Shown: piece after piece, positions 40,951-50,926 of the stretch | How positions within the stretch are numbered: the stretch's first letter is position 1 | Layout of the letters: the number at the start of each line of letters is the position of its first letter | DNA from: Bosea sp. Tri-49 | GTDB lineage: Bacteria; Pseudomonadota; Alphaproteobacteria; Rhizobiales; Beijerinckiaceae | Assembly: GCF_003952665.1 (NCBI RefSeq) | Contig: NZ_CP017946.1 | Location: forward strand, 124,001 to 188,000 | Length of the DNA: 64,000 bases | Direction: 5' to 3' | Made by a program: the position numbers and the translations under genes | Notes under the pieces: model-generated | What the model was told of the DNA's origin: nothing | The model's input: the letters and a program-made list of their open reading frames with translations, nothing else | The model's database searches: none

Positions 40951-41238
40951 ATGTCCTTTCTCAAATCCCTGTTCGGCCGCAAAGAGGCCAAGCCGAGCGG
41001 CCCCGCCGCGCCGCTGAAGAGCACGGAGTATAAGGGCTTCACCATCCATGCGACGCCGTTCCCAGAGGGCGGGCAGCAGCAGCTTGCAGGTGTGATCGAG
41101 AAGGAAATCGACGGCGAGGTGAAAAGCCATCGCTTCATCCGGGCCGATCGTTTCCCGGGGGCCGAGGAGGCGGCGGACTTCGCCATCATCAAGGCCAGGC
41201 AGTTGATCGATGAGCAAGACGAACGCCTGTTCAAATAG
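40951..41238 (+). CDS. HlyU-family transcriptional regulator
   Basis: 95 residues of the DUF2082/HlyU type: STEYKGFTIHATPFPEGGQQ, then GVIEKEIDGEVKSHRFIRAD. GGAG at 40941-40944 supports the ATG. HlyU proteins are small DNA-binding or regulatory proteins named for a Vibrio hemolysin activator; the role here is unknown. Confidence 0.85.
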   Translation: MSFLKSLFGRKEAKPSGPAAPLKSTEYKGFTIHATPFPEGGQQQLAGVIEKEIDGEVKSHRFIRADRFPGAEEAADFAIIKARQLIDEQDERLFK

Positions 41239-41510
41239 GAATTTACGAACATCTCCGCTTCATTGCGAGAATTGTTTCGTTTCGACATGCATGGCAATTG
41301 ATTAAAAGCTTTATATTCGAGTGAATATCGTTGTTCCGTTAGGATACCAAAAGAATTTGATTCAAATTATACCGGTTTCATGAATTGTTTCTCGATGAAC
41401 CGATTTGGTATTTGGGTTGGGTCGCCGGCTGGGTTCCTGCCATTTAAAACTTTATTCGGTTTTTCGGGCTTTGATACCGTCACATCGCCTGTCGGATCGA
41501 GACCGTTTTC
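41239..41510. other. AT-rich intergenic region upstream of the EAL gene
   Basis: Distinctly richer in A and T than the surroundings. A perfect 7-1-7 palindrome, arms AATTTGA and TCAAATT, stands at 41354-41368. No gene is recognised. It probably holds the promoter of the EAL protein. Confidence 0.5.
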
Positions 41511-42725
41511 ATGCCTCCGAAGCCCCCCGGTGACCAGAAGCCGGACACATCCCAGGATATGGGGGCCGGCTGCGGTGACGACAGCTGGTTTCGTGAGGTC
41601 GTCGCGCGGTTGCCGATGGCGCTCTACACGACCGATGCTGACGGGTTCCTGACTTATTTCAATCAGGCGGCAGTCCGGCTCGTCGGGCGCGAGCCGCAGC
41701 TCGGCCGCGATCGCTGGTGCATCAGCCATAAGCTGTTCCAGATCGACGGCTCGCCCTTGCCGCTCGAAGATTGTCCCATGGCGGTTGCTCTGCGCGAAGA
41801 ACGCGAAATACGGGGCGTCGAAGCCCTGGCCGAACGGCCCGATGGCAGCCGTGTGCGCATCATGCCGTTGCCGACGCCGCTCTACGATGCCGAGGGCAAG
41901 CTCACCGGCGCAATCAATCTGCTCGTCGACGTCACGTCGGGGCAACAGCCTGGCCCGAGTGCTGCGAGCGAGCAGTATGATCTCGCCGAAGATCTCGAAG
42001 CCGCGATCACGCAGAAGCGGCTGCATCTGCACTATCAGCCGGTCTTCTCGGCGGCGGGCGCCCTGACCGGCTTCGAGGCGCTGGCGCGATGGATCCACCC
42101 CGAACGTGGCGTCGTTCCGCCGTCCGAATTCATCCCGGCAGCGGAGGCGAGTGGGCTGATCCTGCCGCTGGCACGGGAACTACTGCACCAGGCCTGCACC
42201 GAGGCGGCAAGTTGGGAGAAGCGGCTGCGCATCGCGGTCAACGTCTCGCCGCTGCAATTCCGCCATGGCGACCTGCCGGGGCTGATCGACGAGGTTCTGC
42301 TCGAGACCGGCCTCGAGCCGGAGCGGCTCGAGCTCGAGATCACCGAAGGAGTGATGATCACCGATTTCGACCGGACCATGCTGGTGCTGCACCGGATCAA
42401 GGCGCTCGGCGTGCGCATCGCGCTCGACGATTTCGGGACGGGCTATTCCTCGCTGTCCTATCTGCACATGTTCCCGCTCTCGACGTTGAAGATCGATCGC
42501 AGCTTCGTTGCCAATCTCGGCGTCGCCTCGGAGGCGGCGGCGATCACGCGCGCAGTGATCGCGCTCGGCCATGCGCTCGATATCGAGGTGGTTGCGGAAG
42601 GCGTCGAGACGCGCGAGCAGCTCGATTTCCTGATCGACGAAGGCTGCAACTACATGCAGGGCTATATGCTGGGCCGCCCGCTCCCGGCCGAGCAATATGC
42701 CGAGCTGACCGGGCGCAAGGGCTGA
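41511..42725 (+). CDS. PAS-EAL cyclic-di-GMP phosphodiesterase
   Basis: 404 residues, no transmembrane segment. A PAS-like sensor at about 27-140 is followed by an EAL domain from 160. Catalytic landmarks are all present: EAL (189-191), NVSPLQF (244-250), Glu279, DDFGTGYSSL (306-315), Lys327, VAEGVET (361-367) and QGYMLGRP. It should therefore hydrolyse c-di-GMP to pGpG, with the PAS sensing an unknown cue. A stand-alone gene behind an AT-rich stretch. Confidence 0.92.
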   Translation: MPPKPPGDQKPDTSQDMGAGCGDDSWFREVVARLPMALYTTDADGFLTYFNQAAVRLVGREPQLGRDRWCISHKLFQIDGSPLPLEDCPMAVALREEREIRGVEALAERPDGSRVRIMPLPTPLYDAEGKLTGAINLLVDVTSGQQPGPSAASEQYDLAEDLEAAITQKRLHLHYQPVFSAAGALTGFEALARWIHPERGVVPPSEFIPAAEASGLILPLARELLHQACTEAASWEKRLRIAVNVSPLQFRHGDLPGLIDEVLLETGLEPERLELEITEGVMITDFDRTMLVLHRIKALGVRIALDDFGTGYSSLSYLHMFPLSTLKIDRSFVANLGVASEAAAITRAVIALGHALDIEVVAEGVETREQLDFLIDEGCNYMQGYMLGRPLPAEQYAELTGRKG

Positions 42726-42726
42726 A

Positions 42727-43749
42727 CTAGCCCCGCCTGGCACTTGTTCGCAGTTCGGCCAGCAGGGCCTCGCCGCTCCAGCTCTGTCTTCCGCCGCTCG
42801 CCTCGGCTGTATGGACGAGCGCGACCAATCGCTCGTTCACCGGCGCCTGCCGCCCAAGGCGCTCAGCGAGGTGCACTATCTCGCCATTGATCCAGTCGAC
42901 CTCGGTCGGGCGGCCGGCGGCAAGATCGTCGGCCATCGAGGAGCGGGCCAGCGGGTCGATCGCCAGCATCTTGCGAGCAAGCCTGGCGAAGAGGGCATCC
43001 GGCAGTCGCAGCAGCGCGGGGATCAAGCGCGCCGGCAGCGGCGTCAGCCGGGCGGGCGTTATCCCGGCTTGCGAGAGCAGGTCGAGCGCCTCGGCCTGGG
43101 CGAAGGCAAGGCAACGGCGATAATCACGCTGCGCCAGTTCCTGCTGCAGCGGCAGGCCGGAGAGGGCGTTGACGGCATTGTTGAGGTTGAAGAGCAGCTT
43201 GGCCCACTGCACCGGCAGCATGTAGCGGTGCCGGCGCAAGGCGAAGCCGGCGCGAGCGAAATCGACGAGGAACGGAGCCAGCACGGTCGCGTCCTCGACC
43301 TCGGGTTCGCCCTCGGAGCCCTGATGGAAGGCGCCGGGACCGCGCCTGACCACGTTGAACGGTACCATGCCGGCGAGCACGGTGCGGCCGGGCAGGGCGG
43401 CGCGCAGCGTATCGGCATTGCCGAGCCCGTTCTGGAAGCTGATCACGACCGCATCCGGCGAAACCACGGCCGCAAGCTCGGCCGCGGCCTGCGCGGTGCC
43501 GCCTGATTTCACCGTGACGAGGATGAGATCGGCGTTCGCTGCTGCGTCCGGATCGGCCGCGAATGCGATCGCTTCCGGCGCGACCCGCCAACTTCCGCCG
43601 GCATAATGCGTCAGTGTCAGGCCATGAGCCCGGAATTTTTCGCCGACGCCGGGGCGGCCAACAAAGCCGACCTCGGCGCCGCCGGCGGCGAGTCGCCCGC
43701 CGAGATAGCAGCCGATCGAGCCAGCGCCGTAGATGCAGATCCTGGCCAT
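42727..43749 (-). CDS. Ketopantoate-reductase-family protein (PanE-like)
   Basis: 340 residues. N-terminal NADP motif GAGSIGCYLGGRL (residues 8-20), then VTVKSGGTAQAA with the family lysine, and WAKLLFNLNNAVNAL with the second conserved lysine. PanE reduces 2-dehydropantoate for coenzyme A synthesis, but many genomes carry several paralogues of unknown substrate. Start MARICIYGAGSIG at 43749. Confidence 0.85.
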   Translation of the reverse strand: MARICIYGAGSIGCYLGGRLAAGGAEVGFVGRPGVGEKFRAHGLTLTHYAGGSWRVAPEAIAFAADPDAAANADLILVTVKSGGTAQAAAELAAVVSPDAVVISFQNGLGNADTLRAALPGRTVLAGMVPFNVVRRGPGAFHQGSEGEPEVEDATVLAPFLVDFARAGFALRRHRYMLPVQWAKLLFNLNNAVNALSGLPLQQELAQRDYRRCLAFAQAEALDLLSQAGITPARLTPLPARLIPALLRLPDALFARLARKMLAIDPLARSSMADDLAAGRPTEVDWINGEIVHLAERLGRQAPVNERLVALVHTAEASGGRQSWSGEALLAELRTSARRG

Positions 43750-43940
43750 CACGCTCCCGCGGACAAGGCGCACAGCATGCCGAGCGGGCCGCTTCAATGG
43801 CAAGCGCTGCGGGCAAAATGGCATGATGCACCCACATCGGCGCTGCATCGCCCCGGCGCCCGCGCGCTTGTGGCGGGGTTCAACGCTGCCTAATGCTCGG
43901 GCAGAGAGAAGATCGTTCTCCGTCGCGCTCGCGAGGAAAC

Positions 43941-45164
43941 ATGGACGCCCAGGACGCGCGCTACGCACCGGATTCGCCCTATGCCTGGTTCAGGCTGGCG
44001 CTTGCCCTGCTGATCGGAACGGTGGCCTGCGTTGGCTCCTGGTCGGCCGTGGTGGTGGTGACGGCGGTGCAGCGGGAGTTCGGTGTCATGCGCGCCGATG
44101 CCTCGCTGCCCTACACCTTCGCCATGATCGGCTTCGGCATCGGCAACATCGTCATGGGCCGCCTGGTCGATCGCTTCGGCATCATGTGGCCGATCGTGCT
44201 CGGCGCATGTTTGCTAGCCGCCGGCTATGCACTGGCATCCGTGTCCGGCACGCTCTGGCAGTTCACGCTGGCGCATGGCTTCCTGATCGGGCTCGGCGCC
44301 GCGACCGGGTTCTCGCCGCTGATCGCTGACCTGTCGCACTGGTTCAAGCGCTATCGCGGCCTCGCCGTCGTCTTCGGGGCGTCGGGCAGCTATCTCGCCG
44401 GCATGTTCTGGCCGCAGCTGATCAACTGGGGCGTCGAGACGCATGGCCTGCGCACGACGCATCTGTGGCTCGGCATTGCGGCGTTCGCGGTGATGATGCC
44501 GCTGGCGCCGCTGTTCCGGCGCCGGCCGAATGCGGCGACCCTCGCGGCGGCTGAGGTGACGAGCGCTGGCGCACGCGGCAGCCTCGGGCTGTCGCCGAAC
44601 CAGCTGCAGCTGCTGCTGGTTGTCGCCGGCTTCTGCTGCTGCGTCGCGATGTCGATGCCGCAGGTCCATATCGTCGCCTATTGCAGCGACCTCGGCTATG
44701 GCGTGGCGCGCGGCGCCGAGATGCTGAGCGTGATGATGGCGCTCGGCATCGTCAGCCGCGTCGGCTCCGGCTTCGTAGCCGACAGGATCGGCGGCACCAT
44801 GACGCTCGCTCTGTCCTCGCTGATGCAGGGCATGGCGCTCTTCCTCTATCTCTGGTTCGACGGGCTGAGCTCGCTCTTCATCGTCACCGCCATCTTCGGC
44901 CTGTTCCAGGGCGGGATCGTGCCGATGTATGCGGTGGCGATCCGTGACTACATGCCGCCGCGCGAGGCGGGGGCGCGCATCGGCGTGGTAATGTCGGCGA
45001 CGATCTTCGGCATGGCCTTCGGCGGCTGGGCCTCGGGCGTGATCTTCGACGCGACTTCGTCCTACCGGCTCGCCTTCCTCAACGGCCTCGCCTGGAACCT
45101 GGTCAACCTCGCGATCGTCTGCTGGCTGATGCTGAAGGCGCGGCCGAAGCTGGCGGCGGCGTGA
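43941..45164 (+). CDS. MFS transporter, OFA/oxalate-formate-like
   Basis: 407 residues with twelve hydrophobic helices. The GRLVDRFGIMWP loop 2-3 motif and ADLSHWFKRYRGLAVVFGAS are typical of the monocarboxylate/oxalate-formate branch. Substrate unknown. GAGG lies before ATG 43941. Convergent with the VOC gene. Confidence 0.85.
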   Translation: MDAQDARYAPDSPYAWFRLALALLIGTVACVGSWSAVVVVTAVQREFGVMRADASLPYTFAMIGFGIGNIVMGRLVDRFGIMWPIVLGACLLAAGYALASVSGTLWQFTLAHGFLIGLGAATGFSPLIADLSHWFKRYRGLAVVFGASGSYLAGMFWPQLINWGVETHGLRTTHLWLGIAAFAVMMPLAPLFRRRPNAATLAAAEVTSAGARGSLGLSPNQLQLLLVVAGFCCCVAMSMPQVHIVAYCSDLGYGVARGAEMLSVMMALGIVSRVGSGFVADRIGGTMTLALSSLMQGMALFLYLWFDGLSSLFIVTAIFGLFQGGIVPMYAVAIRDYMPPREAGARIGVVMSATIFGMAFGGWASGVIFDATSSYRLAFLNGLAWNLVNLAIVCWLMLKARPKLAAA

Positions 45165-45584
45165 TCAAGTCGAGGCAGCTCCTGGCCTGTAGGTGCCGAA
45201 GACCCAGATGTGGCCTTCCGGGTCCTTGCAGATGAAGTCGCGGCTGCCATAGGTCTGGTCTGTCGGCTCCATGCAGATTTCGGCACCGGCTTTGCGGGCG
45301 CGCTCGCAGAGCGCATCGATATCGGTCGTCGCGATATAGGGCGAGGCGGTGGTACCGCCGAGCTCGGAGGGTGTTTGCACGAGCTTGGCGAAGTCGGTGC
45401 CCTCGCTCGAGCCGAACATCACGATGCCCTCGCCGAGGCGCAGCTCGGCGTGCACGACCTTGCTGCCGTCATCCGAGAGGAAGACGGCGTGCTTCTCGAA
45501 GCCGAAGGCCTCGACGAGCCAGTCGACCATCTTGACCGCATCGCGGTAGCGCAGGCTGAAATAGATGGCGGCGGGTTGCGGCAT
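45165..45584 (-). CDS. VOC-family protein, PhnB-like
   Basis: 139 residues beginning MPQPAAIYFSLRYRDAVK, with two VOC repeats. The internal ICMEPTDQTYGSRDFICKDP and HIWVFGTY are typical of PhnB-like members. Start at ATG 45584, but in-frame ATGs at 45593 and 45605 are possible. It follows the AraC gene after 70 bases on the same strand and is a candidate target of it. Confidence 0.85.
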   Translation of the reverse strand: MPQPAAIYFSLRYRDAVKMVDWLVEAFGFEKHAVFLSDDGSKVVHAELRLGEGIVMFGSSEGTDFAKLVQTPSELGGTTASPYIATTDIDALCERARKAGAEICMEPTDQTYGSRDFICKDPEGHIWVFGTYRPGAAST

Positions 45585-45654
45585 GGGCTGCATCTCCGGT
45601 TGCATGTCGCGCCAGCAAAGCCGATCTGGCGCCTGGTCTTGAACGAAACGGACT

Positions 45655-46467
45655 TCAGCCCGGTTCCAGGATGCCGTGCTCGCCGGCATCGTTGCGGGCG
45701 AGAGCGGCCGGCGGCAGGCCGCCCAGTGCGGTGAATTCGCGGGTCATATGGGCCTGATCGGCATAGCCGGCAGTCTGGGCGATCGCGGCCCAGCCACCCG
45801 GCCGGCCGCGCGCCGCCAGCTCGCGGGCGTGCTCGAAGCGCTGGATACGGGCGATGATCTTCGGCCCTACGCCGGTCTCGCTGACGAAACGCCGGGTCAG
45901 GTGGCGCTCGCTCCAGCCTGCCGCAGCCGCTAGCTCGCGCATGCGGCCCCTGCCGCGCCGCGCCGCCAGCCAGGCGAGGCCGGCGGCGACCTCCGGCGAC
46001 AGGCTGCGCCCGCGCGCCAGCCTGTCGCCGATGACGCGATCGAGCAAAGCGAAGCACTCGACCCAAGACCGGCAGTCGCGCAGGCGCGGGCCGAGATGGC
46101 GCAATTCACCGAGATCGTCGAGGTCGACGATGCGGCCGGCCATGTCGCGCTGGTCGAGCTGGAAGAAGCCATAGGCGCCCGCAGGGGTGAAATCGACCTG
46201 CACACAGGCGGCGAGGCCGGTGGAGGAGACCAGGACAGGGCGGTCGATCAGGCCGGCTGCGAAGCCTTGCGGCGCGCTGCTTTGCCCGCCCGCAACGGAC
46301 AGCCTGAAGGGGGCGGCGAAGTTGACGATCAGCGGCAGGACCAGCACGGGCACTTCGCGGCGCAGGACCGGTTCGGCGCGGTGCTCGCGATAGCCGGTGT
46401 AGCCGAGCACGGCGCCCGCCAGATCGGGCCGCGGCGGCGCCCGCACCAGTTCCCAATCCGCCTGCAT
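45655..46467 (-). CDS. AraC-family transcriptional regulator
   Basis: 270 residues. C-terminal AraC domain: RMRELAAAAGWSERHLTRR as the first helix-turn-helix and AIAQTAGYADQAHMTREF as the second. The N-terminal 150 residues are a poorly conserved sensor. It lies upstream of the VOC gene on the same strand. Confidence 0.88.
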   Translation of the reverse strand: MQADWELVRAPPRPDLAGAVLGYTGYREHRAEPVLRREVPVLVLPLIVNFAAPFRLSVAGGQSSAPQGFAAGLIDRPVLVSSTGLAACVQVDFTPAGAYGFFQLDQRDMAGRIVDLDDLGELRHLGPRLRDCRSWVECFALLDRVIGDRLARGRSLSPEVAAGLAWLAARRGRGRMRELAAAAGWSERHLTRRFVSETGVGPKIIARIQRFEHARELAARGRPGGWAAIAQTAGYADQAHMTREFTALGGLPPAALARNDAGEHGILEPG

Positions 46468-46606
46468 TGCCGGCCCCGTGGTGTTCGGCGGATAGTGGCG
46501 CGTATCGGCTGCCGGCTCAACGGCAAAGGGGGTATGCCATGCTCATGACCAGACGGTCCGACGCTCCGCCGGGGCTGCGCCGACCCGCCGAGCGGGGGAG
46601 GTGGCA

Positions 46607-46978
46607 ATGCTGCGCCTGATGCAATTCGAGCGCCGCCATGAACGGCTGATCCCGGTCAGGCTCTTCGTCCGGCGCATCAGCCGCGCGGTGCTGCTCTGGC
46701 TCGCGCTCACCATGGCGGGCCTTGGCATCGGCATGATCGGTTACGCCGCCAGCGAAGGCATGAGCGGGGTCGACGCCTTCGTCAATGCGGCGATGATCCT
46801 CTCCGGCATGGGACCGGTCACCGAGCTCAAGACCGCGGGCGGCAAGCTCTTCGCCGGCGTCTATGCGATCTTCTCAGGCCTGTTTGTGGTGATCGCCACC
46901 GGCTTCGTACTGGCGCCGATCCTGCATCGTGTGCTCCACTCCTTCCATATCGAGGAAGGGAAGGGCAACGATGACTGA
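46607..46978 (+). CDS. Small two-helix membrane protein with pore-like loop
   Basis: 123 residues with two transmembrane helices (VLLWLALTMAGLGIGMIGYA and LFVVIATGFVLAPILHRVL) and, between them, NAAMILSGMGPVTELKTAGG, which resembles the pore loop of two-helix ion channels though not with a canonical GYG. GGAGG is five bases before ATG 46607. The stop overlaps the thioesterase gene. Confidence 0.6.
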   Translation: MLRLMQFERRHERLIPVRLFVRRISRAVLLWLALTMAGLGIGMIGYAASEGMSGVDAFVNAAMILSGMGPVTELKTAGGKLFAGVYAIFSGLFVVIATGFVLAPILHRVLHSFHIEEGKGNDD

Positions 46979-47381
46979 GCCTGGCGTCAATCCTGCCGAG
47001 GAGCCGTGCGGCACGCTGACCGTGCGGACCATCGCCATGCCGGCGGACACCAACGCCAATGGCGATATCTTCGGTGGCTGGGTGATGTCACGCATGGACC
47101 AGGCCGGCGGCATTGCTGGCGTCGAGCGGGCGCAGGGCCGCGTGGTCACCGTCGCGGTCGAGGCGATGACCTTCATCCGCCCGGTCAAGGTCGGCGACGT
47201 GCTCAGCGTCTACACCTCGGTCAAGTCGGTCGGCCGGACTTCGATGAAGATCCAGGTCGAGGCCTGGGCCAAGCGCTTCCGCACGACGCTCCACGAGAAG
47301 GTCACCGATGCGAGCTTCACCTTCGTCGCGATCGACGATGACGGCCGGCCGCGGCCGGTGCCGCCGCTGCCGGCGGGCTGA
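46971..47381 (+). CDS. Acyl-CoA thioesterase, YciA-like hot-dog fold
   Basis: 136 residues. The hot-dog signature DTNANGDIFGGWVMSRMDQA and MTFIRPVKVGDVLSVYTSVK match the YciA/acyl-CoA thioester hydrolases. The ATG (46971) overlaps the previous stop, so the two are cotranscribed and probably coupled. Confidence 0.92.
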   Translation: MTEPGVNPAEEPCGTLTVRTIAMPADTNANGDIFGGWVMSRMDQAGGIAGVERAQGRVVTVAVEAMTFIRPVKVGDVLSVYTSVKSVGRTSMKIQVEAWAKRFRTTLHEKVTDASFTFVAIDDDGRPRPVPPLPAG

Positions 47382-47743
47382 TTTCGGCGCCCCAAATCCT
47401 AACGGAATCTGAACCAGCCCGCAGGCCGAGTGATTCAGAAGAATCCGGCAACTTAAGCGTTCTTTAAGCGAACCTCCGCAATTCTGCCGTCGATCGGTCC
47501 ATCGGGATCGGTCGGCCTGGGGCTGGGAGGTCCTGCATGATCGATCGCCGTCGCATGTCGGCGGACGTGGTCCGGCTCGCGCCGCCGCTCGCACGCGGCA
47601 CGATCGAGCCGGCGAGCCTTTGCCCCGCATTTTTCCAAGCGCATCCATTTCACGGCTGACCATCGTCGGCCGCCGCCTATCGTTCGTGATCCGCTACCGG
47701 CCAGCGCCGCGCTGCCGGACTTGTCTTCAGGAGTACCGCGTCA
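47382..47743. other. Gap with a candidate 40-codon small gene
   Basis: No established gene. A short reading frame at 47537-47659 has GGGAGG about six bases before its ATG and is listed separately. The rest is likely leader of the chemoreceptor gene. Confidence 0.4.
47537..47659 (+). CDS. Candidate small protein (40 residues)
   Basis: MIDRRRMSADVVRLAPPLAR and 20 further residues ending HPFHG, then TGA. The good ribosome-binding site (GGGAGG) is the main support. No family recognised; it may also be leader sequence of the chemoreceptor downstream. Confidence 0.3.
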   Translation: MIDRRRMSADVVRLAPPLARGTIEPASLCPAFFQAHPFHG

Positions 47744-50146
47744 ATGTCGAAGACTGAGAAGCCTGCGCGCCAGAAGGCGTCGCGTGTCGGCATCGCCGCC
47801 CGCATCTATGCGGCGCTCGGCGTCCTGACGGTGTTGACGATCGCGGCTTCGCTGGTCGCCTGGTTTTCCTATGGCCGGGTCGGCAGCACGGTCGCCGACA
47901 TGGTCGAGCGCAAGATGCCGGTGGTCGAGCTGGCGCTTGAACTGTCGCAGGCCGCTACGGCCTCGACGGCGCTGGCGCCGCGCTTCATGGAAGTGCAGAC
48001 CGTGCGCGAGCGCGCGGCCCTGACCGGCGAATTCGACAAGGTCGAAGCCCGGCAGTTCGACCTGGTGCGCAAGATCGGCGAGCAGGGCAATGTCGATAAC
48101 AAGAAGGCGCAGTCCGCGCTCGACAACCTCTCGCGCCAGATCAACGACATCAACGACCTGACCGGCGAGCGCCTGCGTGTCGCCTCGGAATCGGCCGCCG
48201 CGCTGGAGAAGCTCGGCAAGGCCTATGACGCCTTCGTCAAGGCGGCAAGCGGCGAGGCCGAGCAGGCCAAGTTCGCGGTGACCTTCGGGCTCGACGATCT
48301 CGCCGTGCTCTCCGGCGAGGCGCTGACCGGTGCGGTCAAGACGCTGATGGACCGCGACTTCGCCATCTTTGACCTGGCGCGGACGCTGCAGGCCAATGTC
48401 AACGAGATGGTCGGCGTGCTGCGCGAGATCGCGCAGATCAACGACAAGGAGAAGCTCGGCCTTGCCCGCGAGCGCTTCAACGGCATCGCCTACCGGCTGC
48501 GGACGCTCTTGGCCGACGCCGAGAAGATCACCAGTAACAAGGCGCGGGCCAGCACGGTCGAGGCCCTGATCGCGGTCGGCGAGGGCACCGAAGGTCTTGT
48601 CGACATCCGCAATCGCGATATCACCACCCGCGAAGGCATCGCCCGCGGGCTGAAGGAGGTCGATCAGGCGGCGGCTCAACTGCGCCGTGAGGTCGATGCG
48701 CTCGTGCAGGGCGCGCGCGGCGAGGCGCAGGCCGCCGTCGTTTCGACGCAGGCACTGATCGAGACAAGCAAGCTCTGGCTCGGCATCATCGGTCTTGGCT
48801 CGCTCGTCGTCGCGCTGGCGCTGGCGCTGTTCTATGTCCGGCGCCAGATCGTCGGCCGCCTCAACCGGCTCTGGGCCGCGACCCGGGCGATCGCCGATGG
48901 TCAGCTCGAGACTCAGGTCGAGACGAAGGGCAACGACGAGATCGCCGACATCTCGAAGAGCGTGCTGCTCTTCCGCGACAATGCGGTGGCGCTGCGCGCC
49001 GCCGAGCTCGCCAAGGTCGAGGACGAGGAGCGCGCCCGCGAGCAGCGTCAGCAGATGATGGCGGAGCTTGGCGAGGCCTTCGGCGTGGTCGTCGCGGCGG
49101 CCGCCCAGGGTGATTTCAGCCGGCGCGTCGACGCCAACTTCGCCGATGCCGAGCTCAACGCGCTCGCCGGTTCGGTGAACGAGCTGCTCGAGACCGTCCA
49201 GGCCGGCTTGTCCGAGACCTGCGAGGTCCTCGGCCATCTTTCCGACGGCCGCCTGGTCGCCCGCGTCGAGGGCCGCTACCAGGGCGCCTTCGCCGAGCTG
49301 AAGAACGGCACCAACAGCCTCGCCGGCGAGTTCGAGAGCACGCTGGCGCGCCTGTCGGAGACCGTCTCGGCCGTGCGCAGCGCGACCAGCGAGATCCTCG
49401 ACGGCGTCACCGACCTTGCCGAGCGCACCAGCGAAGAGAGCAACGCCGTCTCGGTAGCGACCAACCAGCTCGGCGCCTTCGCCAGCAATGTCCAGAAGAC
49501 CGCCAAGGACGCCGCCCAGGCGGTCGGCATGGCCCAGAGCGCCGAGGAGCGCGCCCAGCAGGGCGAGCAGGTCGTCGCATCGGCGCTGGAAGCGATGCAC
49601 CGCATCCGCGTCTCCTCCAGCAAGATCTCGGAAGTGATCTCGATGATCGACGAGATCGCCTTCCAGACCAATCTCCTGGCGCTCAACGCGGCGGTTGAAG
49701 CTGCTCGCGCCGGCGACGCCGGCAAGGGCTTCGCCGTCGTCGCCAGCGAGGTGCGCAGCCTCGCCAAGCGCTCGGCCGACGCCTCGAACGACGTCAAGAA
49801 GCTGGTCGAGGCGGCCCATGGCGACGTCAAGGTCGGCGTCGGCCTGGTCGAGCAGAGCTCAGCCGTGTTCGGCAGCATCCTGACCTCGGTCAACGATCTC
49901 TCGGCACTGATGAACGGCATCTCGCAGACCGCTCGCGGCCAGGCGACCGATGTCTCGACGATCAACCGCGAGATCGACGGCATCGGCACCATGGCGCACC
50001 AGAACGCCGCACTGGTCGAGGAGACCAATGCCGCGCTCGCTCTCACCGACGAGCAGACCCGCTCACTCACCGAGCACATCTCCCGCTTCAGCTTCCGCGA
50101 GGGCGGGGCAGCCGAGCACGAACACGAGCAGGCGAGAGCGGCCTGA
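47744..50146 (+). CDS. Methyl-accepting chemotaxis protein
   Basis: 800 residues. Topology: TM1 at about 18-42, a long periplasmic helical-bundle sensor to about 345, TM2 ([20 protein letters not shown]), a HAMP domain, a second HAMP-like helical segment, and the cytoplasmic signalling tip around residue 636 ([20 protein letters not shown]). It lacks a C-terminal CheR-docking pentapeptide. Ligand unknown. A strong terminator follows at 50177-50208. Confidence 0.95.
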   Translation: MSKTEKPARQKASRVGIAARIYAALGVLTVLTIAASLVAWFSYGRVGSTVADMVERKMPVVELALELSQAATASTALAPRFMEVQTVRERAALTGEFDKVEARQFDLVRKIGEQGNVDNKKAQSALDNLSRQINDINDLTGERLRVASESAAALEKLGKAYDAFVKAASGEAEQAKFAVTFGLDDLAVLSGEALTGAVKTLMDRDFAIFDLARTLQANVNEMVGVLREIAQINDKEKLGLARERFNGIAYRLRTLLADAEKITSNKARASTVEALIAVGEGTEGLVDIRNRDITTREGIARGLKEVDQAAAQLRREVDALVQGARGEAQAAVVSTQALIETSKLWLGIIGLGSLVVALALALFYVRRQIVGRLNRLWAATRAIADGQLETQVETKGNDEIADISKSVLLFRDNAVALRAAELAKVEDEERAREQRQQMMAELGEAFGVVVAAAAQGDFSRRVDANFADAELNALAGSVNELLETVQAGLSETCEVLGHLSDGRLVARVEGRYQGAFAELKNGTNSLAGEFESTLARLSETVSAVRSATSEILDGVTDLAERTSEESNAVSVATNQLGAFASNVQKTAKDAAQAVGMAQSAEERAQQGEQVVASALEAMHRIRVSSSKISEVISMIDEIAFQTNLLALNAAVEAARAGDAGKGFAVVASEVRSLAKRSADASNDVKKLVEAAHGDVKVGVGLVEQSSAVFGSILTSVNDLSALMNGISQTARGQATDVSTINREIDGIGTMAHQNAALVEETNAALALTDEQTRSLTEHISRFSFREGGAAEHEHEQARAA

Positions 50147-50176
50147 GCCGCATCGTCGAAGACGGGTTCACCAGAA

Positions 50177-50208
50177 CGCCGCCGCTCTCATCGAGCGGCG
50201 GCGTTTTT
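50177..50208 (+). terminator. Rho-independent terminator after the chemoreceptor
   Basis: Stem CGCCGCCGCTC (50177-50187) with GAGCGGCGGCG (50193-50203), a five-base loop and five T after it. Confidence 0.88.
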
Positions 50209-50401
50209 CATGTGCTGCCGGCCGTCACCTCACGCCGGCATGACGGGAAGGTGATGGCCCGGCCGATGGACTTCGCCGGCGGTCGCTCCTTAGATGGGAC
50301 AGACAAGACGATGCGTCGGGCGGGGATGCCTGTGGCTGCTCCCCGGGCCATGCCGCCCAAAAGTCTTTCCTGACGTCAGATGCAATGGCGAGGATCAGAT
50401 C

Positions 50402-50926
50402 ATGACCGTGACGATCATCCATCCCAACCGCCGGATCCTGCTCCTTGGTGCAGCGGCTGCCGGCGTCGTCGGCCTGCTGCCGCGCCATCTTGCTTCCGCG
50501 AGTGCGCAGACCGGCGCCCATGCTCCGACCGAGACGATGCGCGGCGGCGCCAATAACTACATTCCGAACGCGCCTTTGGTCGAAAACCTCGGAACCGGCT
50601 TCGTCGCCTCGGGGCTCGTCCGGAAAGCCGGTAGCGGCGAGCCGCTGCGCAATCTCCGCATCCAGATCTGGGCGGCGACCGATCGTGGCGGCGAGCGCGA
50701 GCCGAGCAATCGCGGCAGTGTCATGACCGACGCGAACGGCCGCTATCGGTTCGATATCTCGCCGATCGTTCCGCAGTTCGGCCAGCCGCACATCCATATC
50801 GCCTATGATGATCCCGGCTTTGCGACCCTGTTCCTGCGGCCGGTGCTGAACAGCCGCCACGACAAGAGCATGGCCGTCGACTTCGTCCTCGCTCCCCCGG
50901 CGGGCAATGCCGGCAAGTCGAGCTGA
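50402..50926 (+). CDS. Intradiol-dioxygenase-like exported protein
   Basis: 174 residues. A twin-arginine-like leader (NRRILLLGAAAAGVVGLLP) is followed by the transthyretin-like core of intradiol dioxygenases (LRIQIWAATDRGG, RGSVMTDANGRYRFDI, PHIHIAYDDPGF). The two iron-binding histidines of PHIH are present. The two tyrosine ligands are not obvious: the position before PHIH has PQFGQ instead of the usual PxxYPxRPPH. It may not be a normal catechol dioxygenase. It overlaps the next gene by 20 bases. Confidence 0.78.
   Translation: MTVTIIHPNRRILLLGAAAAGVVGLLPRHLASASAQTGAHAPTETMRGGANNYIPNAPLVENLGTGFVASGLVRKAGSGEPLRNLRIQIWAATDRGGEREPSNRGSVMTDANGRYRFDISPIVPQFGQPHIHIAYDDPGFATLFLRPVLNSRHDKSMAVDFVLAPPAGNAGKSS

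Noticed and set aside
47741..49819. Open frame of 692 codons opposite the chemoreceptor
   Set aside because: Leu/Gly/Arg/Asp-rich shadow of the MCP gene with no motifs and no ribosome-binding site.
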